This document shows, piece after piece, positions 25,244 through 33,474 of a stretch of 64,000 nucleotides of DNA; position 1 is the stretch's first letter, and each line of letters opens with the position of its first letter. Made by a program: the position numbers and the translations under genes. The stretch is from Methylocystis rosea (GTDB lineage: Bacteria > Pseudomonadota > Alphaproteobacteria > Rhizobiales > Beijerinckiaceae), in NCBI RefSeq assembly GCF_003855495.1, contig NZ_CP034086.1, positions 1,240,001 to 1,304,000 of the forward strand, written 5' to 3'. Under the pieces are notes generated by a model, which did not search any database, was not told the DNA's origin, and saw nothing but the letters and a program-made list of their open reading frames with translations.

Positions 25244-25932
25244 TGGCGATGGTCGACGACGCGAAGATCAGAAGCGCGACGCCGGCGGCCGTCGTCGAAA
25301 TGGCTCGCGTCCTACCGATCGGCAGGGATGTCGCCGAGCGTCTCTTGAGCGACGACAGGATTGTCGGCGTTTGGCGAGAACTCGGAAGGCGTGAACCCTT
25401 GCCGCTGGCGGTCAACGATCGATATCTCTTAAATCATTGGGATATCGACGACCGCCACGTTTCCCCCCAGGACCGGGCATGCGCTGCGCTTTTCGCTTTT
25501 GTCGTAATCGAATTCGCGCAGAAGAGGACAATAATTACGAGCGCGCACGCCCAGGCGTCGGTCGCGATGTGGGGCGACGTCGTGAAGTGCTGCCGCTCCG
25601 TTCCGGAGCACGACACCGCCAACAATGCCGATTTGGCCCGCTCGCTGGCGGTGGTTGCTAAGTATTTCGAGGATCGCGCGAGCGTATTTGATCCGAAGAG
25701 CCCCTACTTTTTGTCGCGCAGCGCTCGAGAAAGGAGCGACGATGAGACGCGCGCGCGGGTGCGCGCATTGGGACGTATGATGCACAAAATTTACGGTTCT
25801 TTCCTATATGGAACCCTCGCAACGATGGCGACTGTGGCCCTTGGGCTCGAAGACGAAATCGCTCGCAAGAGTGCCGAGAATTGGTGCTCCGACCTGCTCG
25901 CGGGCGAAGATCATTCCGCAGCGGCGCGATAG
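25243..25932 (+). CDS. Hypothetical protein coupled to integrase
   Basis: 229 residues, not recognised. ATG 25243 shares its A with the integrase stop (TGATG; a GTG at 25240 is also possible). Sequence is mostly helical; residues ~80-90 (AALFAFVVIEFA) and ~185-200 (YGSFLYGTLATMATVALG) are moderately hydrophobic but not clear membrane spans. The 3' end overlaps the convergent HTH gene by 22 bases. Coupling to the integrase suggests a role in integration or excision; this is inference from position only. Confidence 0.5.
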   Translation: MAMVDDAKIRSATPAAVVEMARVLPIGRDVAERLLSDDRIVGVWRELGRREPLPLAVNDRYLLNHWDIDDRHVSPQDRACAALFAFVVIEFAQKRTIITSAHAQASVAMWGDVVKCCRSVPEHDTANNADLARSLAVVAKYFEDRASVFDPKSPYFLSRSARERSDDETRARVRALGRMMHKIYGSFLYGTLATMATVALGLEDEIARKSAENWCSDLLAGEDHSAAAR

Positions 25933-26333
25933 CCTTCCGGCACTTCATCTATTGGCTGCGCTTTTACTTTGAATTCTCGGGAGGGAGGCTCGCCGGTAAT
26001 ATCGTTTCGCAAGTGCGTTAAACGATACTCAGCCGCAAGCTTTTTCTGCGAGAACGACGACGCCTTGGTCTGACGCAAAAAGCCGGCGTTGATCAGCTCC
26101 AGAATCGCTCGCGCCGCAACCGAATGGTGCACTCCAATCCGCTTTCCGAGTTCGCGCGACGAAACTGCTATTTTTCCGTTGTTCGTGCCGTTGTGCATCA
26201 ACCCGATCGTGATCCACGCCTTGGCGGCGATCCCGGAAAGGTCGCGCCACGCGGGCGTTTGTTCCAAATATTCGTAAACGCGAACGTGCCGTGCGTCGCC
26301 TTTCGACCGTCCCTTTCGATCATGTCTCGCCAT
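25911..26333 (-). CDS. HTH replication-type protein
   Basis: 140 residues from ATG 26333 (ATG 26366 possible). The middle shows a winged-helix pattern: LSGIAAKAWITIGLMHNGTN, ISSRELGKRIG-like segment VSSRELGKRIGVHHSVAARA, then ILELINAGFLRQTKASSF. Such domains are common in replication initiators and regulators of plasmids and islands. It overlaps the 3' end of the helicase gene by 14 bases and follows it on the minus strand, so helicase and HTH protein are probably one operon serving element replication. Confidence 0.6.
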   Translation of the reverse strand: MARHDRKGRSKGDARHVRVYEYLEQTPAWRDLSGIAAKAWITIGLMHNGTNNGKIAVSSRELGKRIGVHHSVAARAILELINAGFLRQTKASSFSQKKLAAEYRLTHLRNDITGEPPSREFKVKAQPIDEVPEGYRAAAE

Positions 26334-27837
26334 TCGCGCGCCTCCCCTTGGCGAAGGCGATTGCACGCGAGCGTATCCAATTCCGGGTTTTCAGAGATGG
26401 CGCGGTCGGCCCGGCGCTACGCGTCCATGCATCGTTCGGCCAATGGCCGAACTTTTCCCGAAACTTGTGCGACGCCCAACCATCCGAATAGCCGCGCTCC
26501 GCGGCGATGAAGCGAAGCTCTCCGAAAAATTCCCGCTTTTCGCTGGCGGTCGGCGCCCACTTCTCCGCGCGCGTCCCCGAGCCGAGTTCGACGAGTTCGC
26601 CGTCAACGGCGTCGACTTCGCATTTGGCTTCGCGAACGGCTCCGCATGCCTCACAAACAGCGGCTTTCCGCGGCATGACCGCCGAGCAACCATCGCAGAT
26701 ACGCGGCAGCGGCGCCTTACGTTCGCGATCATCTTCGCCGGCCTTCTTTGGCTTGCCATCGTCGAGATGCTCGTGATGGATGTCGGTGACGAGCCCGAGG
26801 CGAAGATGGTTGCCGGCATGATCCAAGACGATCAATTTATCTTTTCCGGAAGCCGTCCGAAGGCCGCGGCCGATCGTCTGAACGAAAAGCATTTCGCTCT
26901 TGGTCGGCTTGGCGTCGACAATGCAGCGGACGTCCAAATCGACGCCGGTCGTCAGCGTGGCGCAGTTGGTGATGATCTTCGTCACGCCGGCGCGGAAGCG
27001 GCGAAAGATGCGCTCGCGCTCTTCGACAGGCGTATATGCGTCGACAAATTCGGCCGCCACGCCAGCCTCTAGAAAACGCTGTTGCAAATGCTCGGCATGG
27101 GCGCGGTCAACGCCGTAGCAGAGCGTCGGGCGTTTCTCGCCACGCGCAAGCCATGTGGCGACAACATCGCCCACGAGCGTCGATTTGTTGCAGGCATCAG
27201 ACAGCTCGCCTTGATGAAACTCGCCGGCGATCGTCGCCACGTCCGAAAGGTCCGGCTCGCTCGGCGCGAAGACGATGAACGGCGACAAATAGCCCGCTTC
27301 GATTAGCTCGGCGGTGCGCGCAGCGATGATCAAGTCATCGTAATATTTCCCGAGTCCGCGCGCCCACGGCGTAGCCGAAAGGCCGATGAAAGGAACATTC
27401 GCCCATTCCGGGTCAGTCATCCATTCGTTGACGCTTGCGAACATGCGGTGCGCTTCGTCGATGATGACCAGCGCGGCCTCCGGCTTTTCGCGCCGCGCGA
27501 GACTCTGGACGGAGCACACCTGGACGGGCTGGCTCGGGTCAGTCAGCACGTGATCAGCCTGGACAACGCCAATGCAGCCGAGTCCCTCACCACAGAAGGC
27601 GGAAACAGTCTGCTCCACCAAGCTGAGCGCCGGCACCGCGAAGATGACGCGATGGTCCCTTTCCAACGCGCGCGCGATGATGTGTGCGGCCGTTAAAGTC
27701 TTGCCGAATCCAGTCGGGGCCTGAAGCAGCGGGCGCTTGTGGCCGGCGCGCAGCGATGCGCGCAGGGCTTCGAGCGCGCGGGCTTGGTGCGGACGAAGAC
27801 GGCGCAGATTGCCGGTCGGCGCGAGAAGCGAGTTAAT
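26320..27837 (-). CDS. DEAD/DEAH-box helicase with probable ATT start
   Basis: Superfamily 2 helicase, about 505 residues. Translating upstream of the first ATG (27666) in the same frame recovers the missing N-terminal motifs: LRPHQARALEALRAS (Q-motif-like) and Walker A QAPTGFGKT. Also visible are IDEAHRM (motif II), GLSATPWA (III), and QTIGRGLR (VI), and a C-terminal zinc ribbon (CDGCSAVMP, CEACG). Between the in-frame TGA (about 27862) and Walker A there is no ATG, GTG or TTG. An ATT at 27837 has AAGGAGG four bases upstream and sits just before the Q-motif, so initiation at ATT is likely; CTG codons or a lesion are alternatives. It probably unwinds element DNA in replication. Confidence 0.78.
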   Translation of the reverse strand: MNSLLAPTGNLRRLRPHQARALEALRASLRAGHKRPLLQAPTGFGKTLTAAHIIARALERDHRVIFAVPALSLVEQTVSAFCGEGLGCIGVVQADHVLTDPSQPVQVCSVQSLARREKPEAALVIIDEAHRMFASVNEWMTDPEWANVPFIGLSATPWARGLGKYYDDLIIAARTAELIEAGYLSPFIVFAPSEPDLSDVATIAGEFHQGELSDACNKSTLVGDVVATWLARGEKRPTLCYGVDRAHAEHLQQRFLEAGVAAEFVDAYTPVEERERIFRRFRAGVTKIITNCATLTTGVDLDVRCIVDAKPTKSEMLFVQTIGRGLRTASGKDKLIVLDHAGNHLRLGLVTDIHHEHLDDGKPKKAGEDDRERKAPLPRICDGCSAVMPRKAAVCEACGAVREAKCEVDAVDGELVELGSGTRAEKWAPTASEKREFFGELRFIAAERGYSDGWASHKFREKFGHWPNDAWTRSAGPTAPSLKTRNWIRSRAIAFAKGRRANGET

Positions 27838-27970
27838 AGCGCCTCCTTGCTCTGCGCGCGATCATCGGGCCGAATCGGCGATAAGCGCGCCGCCGGAGTT
27901 TCCGCGTGACGTAACGCGTCCCATTTGGTAGAGCGATGATCGAGCCGCCGGCCAAGGTGCTCGATTTTCA

Positions 27971-28017
27971 GAGGGCCGCCCGATGCGTCACGCTGCGGAG
28001 CGGCCCTCGCGCTTTTT
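27971..28017 (+). other. Hairpin between helicase and AlpA-like genes
   Basis: Perfect 9-bp stem GAGGGCCGC / GCGGCCCTC, 20-base loop, then GCGCTTTTT on the plus strand. No plus-strand gene ends here; transcribed from the minus strand it would be an intercistronic RNA hairpin between the AlpA-like gene and the helicase. Confidence 0.4.
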
Positions 28018-28028
28018 GGGGCGGCCAT

Positions 28029-28241
28029 TCACGCCACCTCGCCCGCCTTGACGGCGACCGCCTTGCGGCCTGTCGGGCGTGTCGCCAACCACTCGAGAAC
28101 TTCATCCTCGCGCCATGCGCGCGCGTTCGGCGTGACCAAGAATCCTTCTGGGAAGTTTTGGTTGTCGATCGCACGCTTAAGGGACATGCGGTTGGTGAAG
28201 ACGCCCATTGCGACCAAATCGACAAAACGTAGCAGCTTCAT
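28029..28241 (-). CDS. AlpA-like regulator of element 2
   Basis: 70 residues. MGVFTNRMSLKRAIDNQNFP followed by EGFLVTPNARAWREDEVLEW is the AlpA/excisionase winged-helix pattern. It lies upstream of the helicase on the same strand and downstream of the palindromic repeat array. In P4 AlpA activates the integrase and excision; here it could control either the helicase operon or excision. The 187-base gap to the helicase start holds a hairpin and a possible 40-residue frame, not called. Confidence 0.7.
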   Translation of the reverse strand: MKLLRFVDLVAMGVFTNRMSLKRAIDNQNFPEGFLVTPNARAWREDEVLEWLATRPTGRKAVAVKAGEVA

Positions 28242-28357
28242 TCCTTCACTCCGCGAGTTGCACTGCGATGCTCGTGACGTAACGGAACTTGGGGCTGCCC
28301 GTAATTTCCCAACTACGTGTCCCCGTTATTGGGATACCCGGCGCGTTGACCATTTCA

Positions 28358-28525
28358 GTCGCACCTCCGCGACTATCGGCCAGATTCCATAGTCGCTCCT
28401 GCGCGACGCATAGGCGCTCCTGCGCGACTATGTTGTCGCTCCTGCGCGACTGTGCCTTGCTAACAGTCGCTCCTGCGCGACTGTAATGGCCAAAATTGGT
28501 GTCAGCTCAGTCGCTCCTGCGCGAC
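28358..28525. repeat. Array of six 16-bp palindromic repeats, candidate iterons
   Basis: Units GTCGCTCCTGCGCGAC start at 28392, 28435, 28466 and 28510 (exact), with one-base variant GGCGCTCCTGCGCGAC at 28413 and variant GTCGCACCTCCGCGAC at 28358. Each unit has arms GTCGC and GCGAC around a 6-base centre. Start-to-start spacing is 34, 21, 22, 31 and 44 bases. All are in the same orientation, next to the AlpA-like and helicase genes. This suits a replication origin or a multi-site operator. Spacer variability and short unit exclude a CRISPR array. Confidence 0.8.
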
Positions 28526-29510
28526 ACACCTAGTTTGCCAGGTGGGTGCGCAAGCAGCTGTGAGACGATTAGAGAGGGGGCCGCCCAGTCTCCCGACCGA
28601 CGTTCGCTCCGCGAAAGAGACAGGGCCTGTCCGCCCCAGCCGCTCGACGACGAACGATGTTGCCCCAAGAGGCGAAACCGCGCGCGAAGCGTGTCGAACC
28701 CGCGCGTCGAAAAAATCCTCGCCGCTTCGACAATGACCGGCCAGCGGAGCGCTACCACCGGGGCAGCGCCTCAAACTCCTCCATGCCGGTTACACACGAC
28801 AAAGGACACTCAGGGGCAGGGAGGGGGCCGCGCGCGCGGCCTACCGCGCGCAGCGGCGGGGCGAGAACAATCCCCCTGCGACAGAAAACCAAGACGGCCA
28901 AGACGAGCCCGAGCTGTAAGCGCCAATTCCGAGAAGGGCGTCAGATGCAGAGCCAGGCGGGCAGGCCAACGGACGCGATCGCAGCGACGCAGCGCCCCCC
29001 TCAACTTCAGGGTCGTTAAAACAACACACTGCCAACCCACCCCGAAGTAACCGACAAGGGCCAAGGACGCGCGCGCAGCGCGCGCGGCCCACCCCCGCAG
29101 CGGCTGCGCCGGCGACAAACTCCGAATCCACAAAACAGGGATCAGCCATCACGCGGATCATGAGCTCCCTCGCAACCCGAGCCGACGAAAAATTGATCGA
29201 TGATGGGAGAGAAGGGCCGCACGGTCTTCCCCACCGCATCGCGATTTTGGGCGCGCCGGCGCGACACGTTCGCTGCATGGAATCGAGGAGAGCATGCGAT
29301 CAGAGATCAGATGATCACGGTCCTTGTTCGTTTAGATATACGCAAATGATATCAATTGTTATGCTCTGTTAGAATTGCGGAGTTCGGTTGGGCGTGGCAG
29401 CATTAGGACAACGCGAGGACAACATTCGCCGGATTTCGTTGGCGATTTAATCGGACAGTGGGTCATCCGTCGGCAAAGTGTTGCCGATGTAACGACGCAA
29501 GGAAAATCAC
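28526..29510. other. One kilobase without a confident gene
   Basis: Several open frames exist (for example 28496-29050 and 28657-29019, plus strand) but their products are Arg/Pro/Gly/Ser-rich without domains and lack good ribosome sites. The segment 28801-29110 is very GC-rich with repeated CGCGCGCAGCGCGCGCGG-like words. It may be an origin or packaging-site region, or decayed DNA. Confidence 0.4.
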
Positions 29511-29975
29511 GTGACGGCGGCAGCGGCAAAGTCTGAGCGGAACATGAAGAAAGCCCGTGCGGTCGTCACGAATGACCCGCGCCGTCTGGCGGGTATTGCG
29601 ATGCACAGCGCGCACGGCCGCCGATTTCGCGATATCGCGGAAGAGGTGATGAAGGAGTTTGGCCCCGACGCGCCGACGACGAAAGTGCGGGAGCTATCGA
29701 CGCTCCGGATGACGCTGGAAGGAATGCAGTCGGCGGCGATCGCGGGCGACCCGAACGCGGCAGATACGATTGTTCGACTGTCCCACTCGATTGCGAGGCT
29801 CGAGAGTTCTCTTCGCCGTCGGCGCGCGGCGCAAGTCGCGATGACGCCTCCCGCCAATTCTCTCGCGAACATCATCGCCCGGCATCGGCGAGAGGCAGAT
29901 GAAGCCGCGCGCCGGGCCGCCGCAGCCACCCCCGCACCGCCCGCCGGCGACGGCGGCAACGAGGGTCCGGCCTGA
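29511..29975 (+). CDS. Putative terminase small subunit of element 2
   Basis: 154 residues from GTG 29511 with AAGGAAAA upstream. Helical, basic protein: FRDIAEEVMKEFGPDAPTTK followed by long helices and an Ala/Pro-rich tail (ATPAPPAGDGGNEGPA). It is called a small terminase only because of size, basic helical character and position two genes before a large terminase. Its stop overlaps the next start (TGATG). Could also be another DNA-binding protein. Confidence 0.45.
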   Translation: MTAAAAKSERNMKKARAVVTNDPRRLAGIAMHSAHGRRFRDIAEEVMKEFGPDAPTTKVRELSTLRMTLEGMQSAAIAGDPNAADTIVRLSHSIARLESSLRRRRAAQVAMTPPANSLANIIARHRREADEAARRAAAATPAPPAGDGGNEGPA

Positions 29976-30268
29976 TGATTGCGACGCTCGCCCCTGCCGA
30001 TCGCGCGCAGCTGGGTCGCCTTGGCGAAGCGCTACATCGCGCCGCCGCGCTCGGCGATCGGCGATGGGCGGCGTTTCCGATCGTGCGGTCGTGCGTCGCT
30101 GAAGCGATGTCGACGTTGCGCCCCCATTGCGACGCCGCGGACGTGGAAGAGGTCGCGCACCGCCTTGTCGGCGTCGTTGATTACCGCTCGGGCTACGACA
30201 GCATGTTTGAACTCGCCCTAACCGAGGTCTGCGCTCACGGGCTCGCTTGGTCTTGGGAGCGGTGCTGA
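29975..30268 (+). CDS. Small hypothetical protein between terminase genes
   Basis: 97 residues, not recognised. Start overlaps the upstream stop (TGATG) and its stop overlaps the large terminase start (TGATG), so it is coupled to both. Helical, with CDAADVEEVAHRLVGVVDYR in the middle. Confidence 0.5.
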   Translation: MIATLAPADRAQLGRLGEALHRAAALGDRRWAAFPIVRSCVAEAMSTLRPHCDAADVEEVAHRLVGVVDYRSGYDSMFELALTEVCAHGLAWSWERC

Positions 30269-31707
30269 TGAGGCCGCTCGTCACCATGCGGCGCGCGCTC
30301 GCCGATCCCGCGCTGTTCGGTTCGATCTTGCCCGGCGAAAGTTGGGCGGCTTGGCGCGTGTTGCTGATCGCCGCGCTGGGCGAGCCGCTTACCGACGAGG
30401 AGCGGGTAATCTTCGCAACGCTGACAGGGCGCGAACGCGAGCCACTGGAGCGCGTGGAAGAGTTCTGGGCGATCATCGGCCGTCGAGGCGGCAAGACGCG
30501 CGCTGTGGCCGTGCTGGGCGCTTATCTGGCGGCCCTCGTCGACTACTCGGACGTGCTCGCGCCAGGCGAGAGAGCGGCGCTGCCCATCATGTCGGCGTCG
30601 ACTTGGCAAGCAAGCCGGGCGAAACAGTTCTTGAGCGGCATATTTTCAAGCGTTCCGGCGTTTGCGCAGCTCGTCGAAAGCGAAACCGCAGACACGATCA
30701 GCCTATCCACACGCGTTGACCTTGAAATTCGCCCGGCCAGCTTCCGGACGTCGCGTGGTGGCACTTTCTGCGCCGCGGTCGCGGACGAGGTCGCATTCTG
30801 GCGTTCAGACAGTTCGGCAAATCCTGACACCGAGATCATGAACGCGTTGCGCCCGGCGCTCGCCACGACGGGCGGCATGCTCGCTGCGATTAGCTCGCCA
30901 TATGCAAGGCGGGGCGAGCTTTACAATACGTGGAAGCGCGACTACGGCGCCAACGGCGATCAGGCCATACTTGTCGCGAAGGCGGCGTCGCGTGTCATGA
31001 ATCCCTCGCTCAGCGAGAAAGTTGTCCAGCGCGCTTACGAACGAGATCCTGCAAGCGCCGCCGCCGAATATGGCGCTGAATTTCGCACGGACGTCGAATC
31101 CTTCATCAGCCGCGAAGTCGTCGAAGCGGCCGTCATTCCGGATCGCCACGAATTGCCGCGCATCGCGGGCGTTCGCTACGTCGGCTTTTGTGATCCGAGC
31201 GGCGGCAGCGCCGACGATATGACGCTTGGGATCGCGCATCGCGAGGGCGAGCGAGTTGTTCTCGATTGTGTGCGCGCGGTGAAGCCGCCCTTCAGTCCCG
31301 ACGCTGTGGTCAATGAATTTGCCGCTACTCTCAAAGGCTACGGCATCCGCGAAGTCACCGGCGACAGATATGGCGGAGAGTGGCCGCGCGAGCGCTTCAG
31401 GGCGGCCGGGATCACCTATCGTCCAAGCGAGAAGAGCAAGAGCGATCTTTATCGCGAAGCGCTGCCGCTCTTGAATGCTGGGCGTGTCGAGCTTCTCGAC
31501 CTCCCGAAATTGATCTCGCAGCTTTGCGCGCTCGAACGCCGGACGGCTCGTGGCGGTAAGGATTCGATCGATCATCCGCCTGGTCCCGCCAACCATGATG
31601 ATTACGCGAATGTAGTTTGCGGCGTGTTGGTCGAAGCGCTTGGCGGGAAGCAGCTGATGGAATTTTCGGAGTCGATGATCAGACGCTTGGAAATGGGGCT
31701 GATTTGA
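30268..31707 (+). CDS. Terminase large subunit of element 2
   Basis: 479 residues from ATG 30268, which overlaps the previous stop. Walker A IIGRRGGKTRA at about residue 70, Walker B AVADEVAFW at about residue 171 (the D-E pair needed for ATP hydrolysis), coupling motif AAISSPYARRGELY at about 210, and nuclease-domain acids in YVGFCDPSGG (~305) and GDRYGGEW (~370), NHDDYAN (~444). The full set of ATPase and nuclease motifs suggests an active motor. Its family differs from the GpA-type terminase of element 1, so the two packaging blocks have separate origins. Confidence 0.82.
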   Translation: MRPLVTMRRALADPALFGSILPGESWAAWRVLLIAALGEPLTDEERVIFATLTGREREPLERVEEFWAIIGRRGGKTRAVAVLGAYLAALVDYSDVLAPGERAALPIMSASTWQASRAKQFLSGIFSSVPAFAQLVESETADTISLSTRVDLEIRPASFRTSRGGTFCAAVADEVAFWRSDSSANPDTEIMNALRPALATTGGMLAAISSPYARRGELYNTWKRDYGANGDQAILVAKAASRVMNPSLSEKVVQRAYERDPASAAAEYGAEFRTDVESFISREVVEAAVIPDRHELPRIAGVRYVGFCDPSGGSADDMTLGIAHREGERVVLDCVRAVKPPFSPDAVVNEFAATLKGYGIREVTGDRYGGEWPRERFRAAGITYRPSEKSKSDLYREALPLLNAGRVELLDLPKLISQLCALERRTARGGKDSIDHPPGPANHDDYANVVCGVLVEALGGKQLMEFSESMIRRLEMGLI

Positions 31708-31724
31708 AACTTGAGGAGCAAAAA

Positions 31725-32126
31725 ATGTTTCGACCCATGCCGTCGCCGAAAGGCAGCAATCACGAAGGTCTATACGTCCCCGCAAAATTCGTTCGTTCAC
31801 CTGTCGTCGCTGCTTACGACTCCGTGACGGGCCTCGCGCCTCGCAAGCTCCTAGCGCCCGCCAGCGCGCCGAAAAAGCCGCGCGTCGACGGTCCGTCGCG
31901 CCAGGAGAATTTGCAGGCGTTGCTCGATTTCTTGTCGGCCAATCTGCCTGCCGATCTCTACGGCCAGGTCGAAGAACACCTGATGAGTTCAGTCTACGGA
32001 TCCCAAGAGCGGGACACGGCCTATGCGCCCGCCGCCGATCGCCGCCCCAAGATCGCCGGGGACGCCGCGGGCGCTTCAGACTTCGCGTCGCGCTTTCCGT
32101 CGTCGCGTCGCATCGGTTTTGCGTAA
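31725..32126 (+). CDS. Small phage-type protein with FPxSRRIG tail
   Basis: 133 residues from ATG 31725, preceded by GAGGAG. It follows the large terminase by 17 bases. Middle segment RQENLQALLDFLSANLPADL is helical; the C terminus is SDFASRFPSSRRIGFA. The same tail, F-x2-RFPxSRRIG, ends the 33022 protein. No family recognised. In position it stands where a portal or protease might be, but is too small for either; a capsid-binding or scaffold peptide is conceivable. Confidence 0.55.
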   Translation: MFRPMPSPKGSNHEGLYVPAKFVRSPVVAAYDSVTGLAPRKLLAPASAPKKPRVDGPSRQENLQALLDFLSANLPADLYGQVEEHLMSSVYGSQERDTAYAPAADRRPKIAGDAAGASDFASRFPSSRRIGFA

Positions 32127-32140
32127 CAGGAGAACCAACG

Positions 32141-32836
32141 ATGCTGATCGACGAAGTTAAACCCGACGCCCTTGGCGAACGCGCTGCCGCGCGAGAGCAG
32201 CTCGCCGACGCGATCGCTGGCGTCGACAGCGCGCGGGAACGCCTCGCCGAGGCGAAGCGCGCGGCTGATCTTGCGACCGATCGCGCCATCGAATTACGGC
32301 GGAAGGTCGACGCGCTAACGGAGCGGGCGTCATCTGCGAAGGCTAATGCCTCCGGCGATAGCGTCATTGGCGCGCTACTGCGCGGTGAGTGCCTCGGGTC
32401 GCGCAGCTCGCCGGCCGAAGAGGCTCGAACTGAGATTGCGGCGTTGGAACGCGAATTGGATGCTGTTCGCCAAGCCCGTCAAACCGCACAAGACGAGATC
32501 GAGAATCGCAAGAGCGCGATCGGCCTCGGCGAAATGCGGGTCAGGCGCATGATCGGCGGCGTTCTGCGCTCTTCCGGCGCGACTGAGCGTTTGCTTACCG
32601 GCTTGATTGATCTCGAACGCGAGGTCATTCGGCGACGTCTGGGCCTCGCCTTCCTGCTCAGGAATGACGGCGTCGCCGTCGCCCTGCGCTCCGAAGTGGA
32701 GCGACTTCTGGACGGCCACGCGTTTCCGACACGCTCCGCGACTCTTGACCACTGGGCCAACAACCCGGCGAGCAAGGATTGGGCAGCCGCGCTGGCGACG
32801 CTTGAACGCGACGCCGACGCGCGGTTGCCGGACTGA
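32141..32836 (+). CDS. Coiled-coil protein, element 2 packaging block
   Basis: 231 residues. Residues ~12-75 and ~87-125 have heptad-like Ala/Leu/Glu/Arg patterns (LADAIAGVDSARERLAEAKR; EIAALERELDAVRQARQTAQ) typical of coiled coils. The C-terminal third is globular-looking (LLDGHAFPTRSATLDHWANN). It begins 14 bases after the previous gene with a GGAGAA ribosome site. A scaffold-like or structural role is possible; not recognised. Confidence 0.55.
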   Translation: MLIDEVKPDALGERAAAREQLADAIAGVDSARERLAEAKRAADLATDRAIELRRKVDALTERASSAKANASGDSVIGALLRGECLGSRSSPAEEARTEIAALERELDAVRQARQTAQDEIENRKSAIGLGEMRVRRMIGGVLRSSGATERLLTGLIDLEREVIRRRLGLAFLLRNDGVAVALRSEVERLLDGHAFPTRSATLDHWANNPASKDWAAALATLERDADARLPD

Positions 32837-33021
32837 TCAGATTACCGCCGGTGCGGCTTCCGCCGGCGGCAATGGCCCAGCGGGGTGTGGCCTGTAACTC
32901 CCGCCGGTCACGGTTCTGGTTCCTCTGCTCGTGACCACAGGCTGGCCTGGGGCGGCTGGCCACCTTCGGCGCTCCGGCTCTTGCGGCCGGGGCGCCGATC
33001 CTCTTTCGAAAGGAGAACATC

Positions 33022-33342
33022 ATGGCCAAACGAAAAATTAGTTCTGACAACTTCGTCGCCGGGCTTGCCGCGGCGCTGGGGGTCGGCGCTGGGAGCGTTG
33101 CGCGAGAGGCGGTCGGACGTAACCTGAGCGCCGACAGCGAAGATGGAATTGCGGAAGTTGTCGAGTGGGCGACGAGAAATCTCGACGCCGCACAGTTGAG
33201 ACGCCTGGGCGAGGAACTCGTCTCGGCCGCCGACGCTGGCGACAATGGGCGACAGGCGCAAGACAGCGCCTGGGGACGCAAGCCCGCTGATCCATTCGAG
33301 CGCCGCTTTCCCGGGTCGCGGCGCATCGGTCGCCCGTTGTGA
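33022..33342 (+). CDS. Small protein with FPxSRRIG tail, element 2
   Basis: 106 residues with GAAAGGAG upstream. Basic N terminus (MAKRKISSDNFVAGLAAALG), helical middle and C terminus DPFERRFPGSRRIGRPL, which repeats the tail motif of the 31725 protein. The 185-base gap before it holds nothing recognisable. A terminator follows about 100 bases later, so this ends the packaging block. Confidence 0.5.
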   Translation: MAKRKISSDNFVAGLAAALGVGAGSVAREAVGRNLSADSEDGIAEVVEWATRNLDAAQLRRLGEELVSAADAGDNGRQAQDSAWGRKPADPFERRFPGSRRIGRPL

Positions 33343-33438
33343 AAGAGCCGCCGCCCGCCAAGGGCGGCGGTCGCGGACCGCCCTCGCCGGGATGCAGATA
33401 AGGTCCATTCAGCTGACGGGCTTTTGCCCCTGTCCGAG

Positions 33439-33474
33439 CGCCCCGACCGTGGATGTAACGGCGGGGCGTTTTTC
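33439..33474 (+). terminator. Terminator, copy 1 of a repeated hairpin
   Basis: Stem CGCCCCG-ACCG / CGG-CGGGGCG followed by TTTTT. The hairpin is identical over 33 bases to the one at 34840, an unusual degree of identity for two terminators 1.4 kb apart. Confidence 0.8.

Noticed and set aside
27693..28028. 111-residue frame on the minus strand between AlpA-like and helicase genes
   Set aside because: It overlaps the helicase N terminus in another frame; product is basic and featureless while the helicase frame has Walker A.
28358..28525. Possible CRISPR array
   Set aside because: Units are only 16 bases and palindromic, spacers vary from 5 to 28 bases, and no cas genes are nearby.
28496..29050. 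184-residue open frame
   Set aside because: Low-complexity Arg/Pro/Ser/Gly product, start inside the repeat region, no ribosome binding site.
30805..32367. 520-residue open frame on the minus strand
   Set aside because: Antisense to the element 2 large terminase, which has clear motifs; no domain and no ribosome site.
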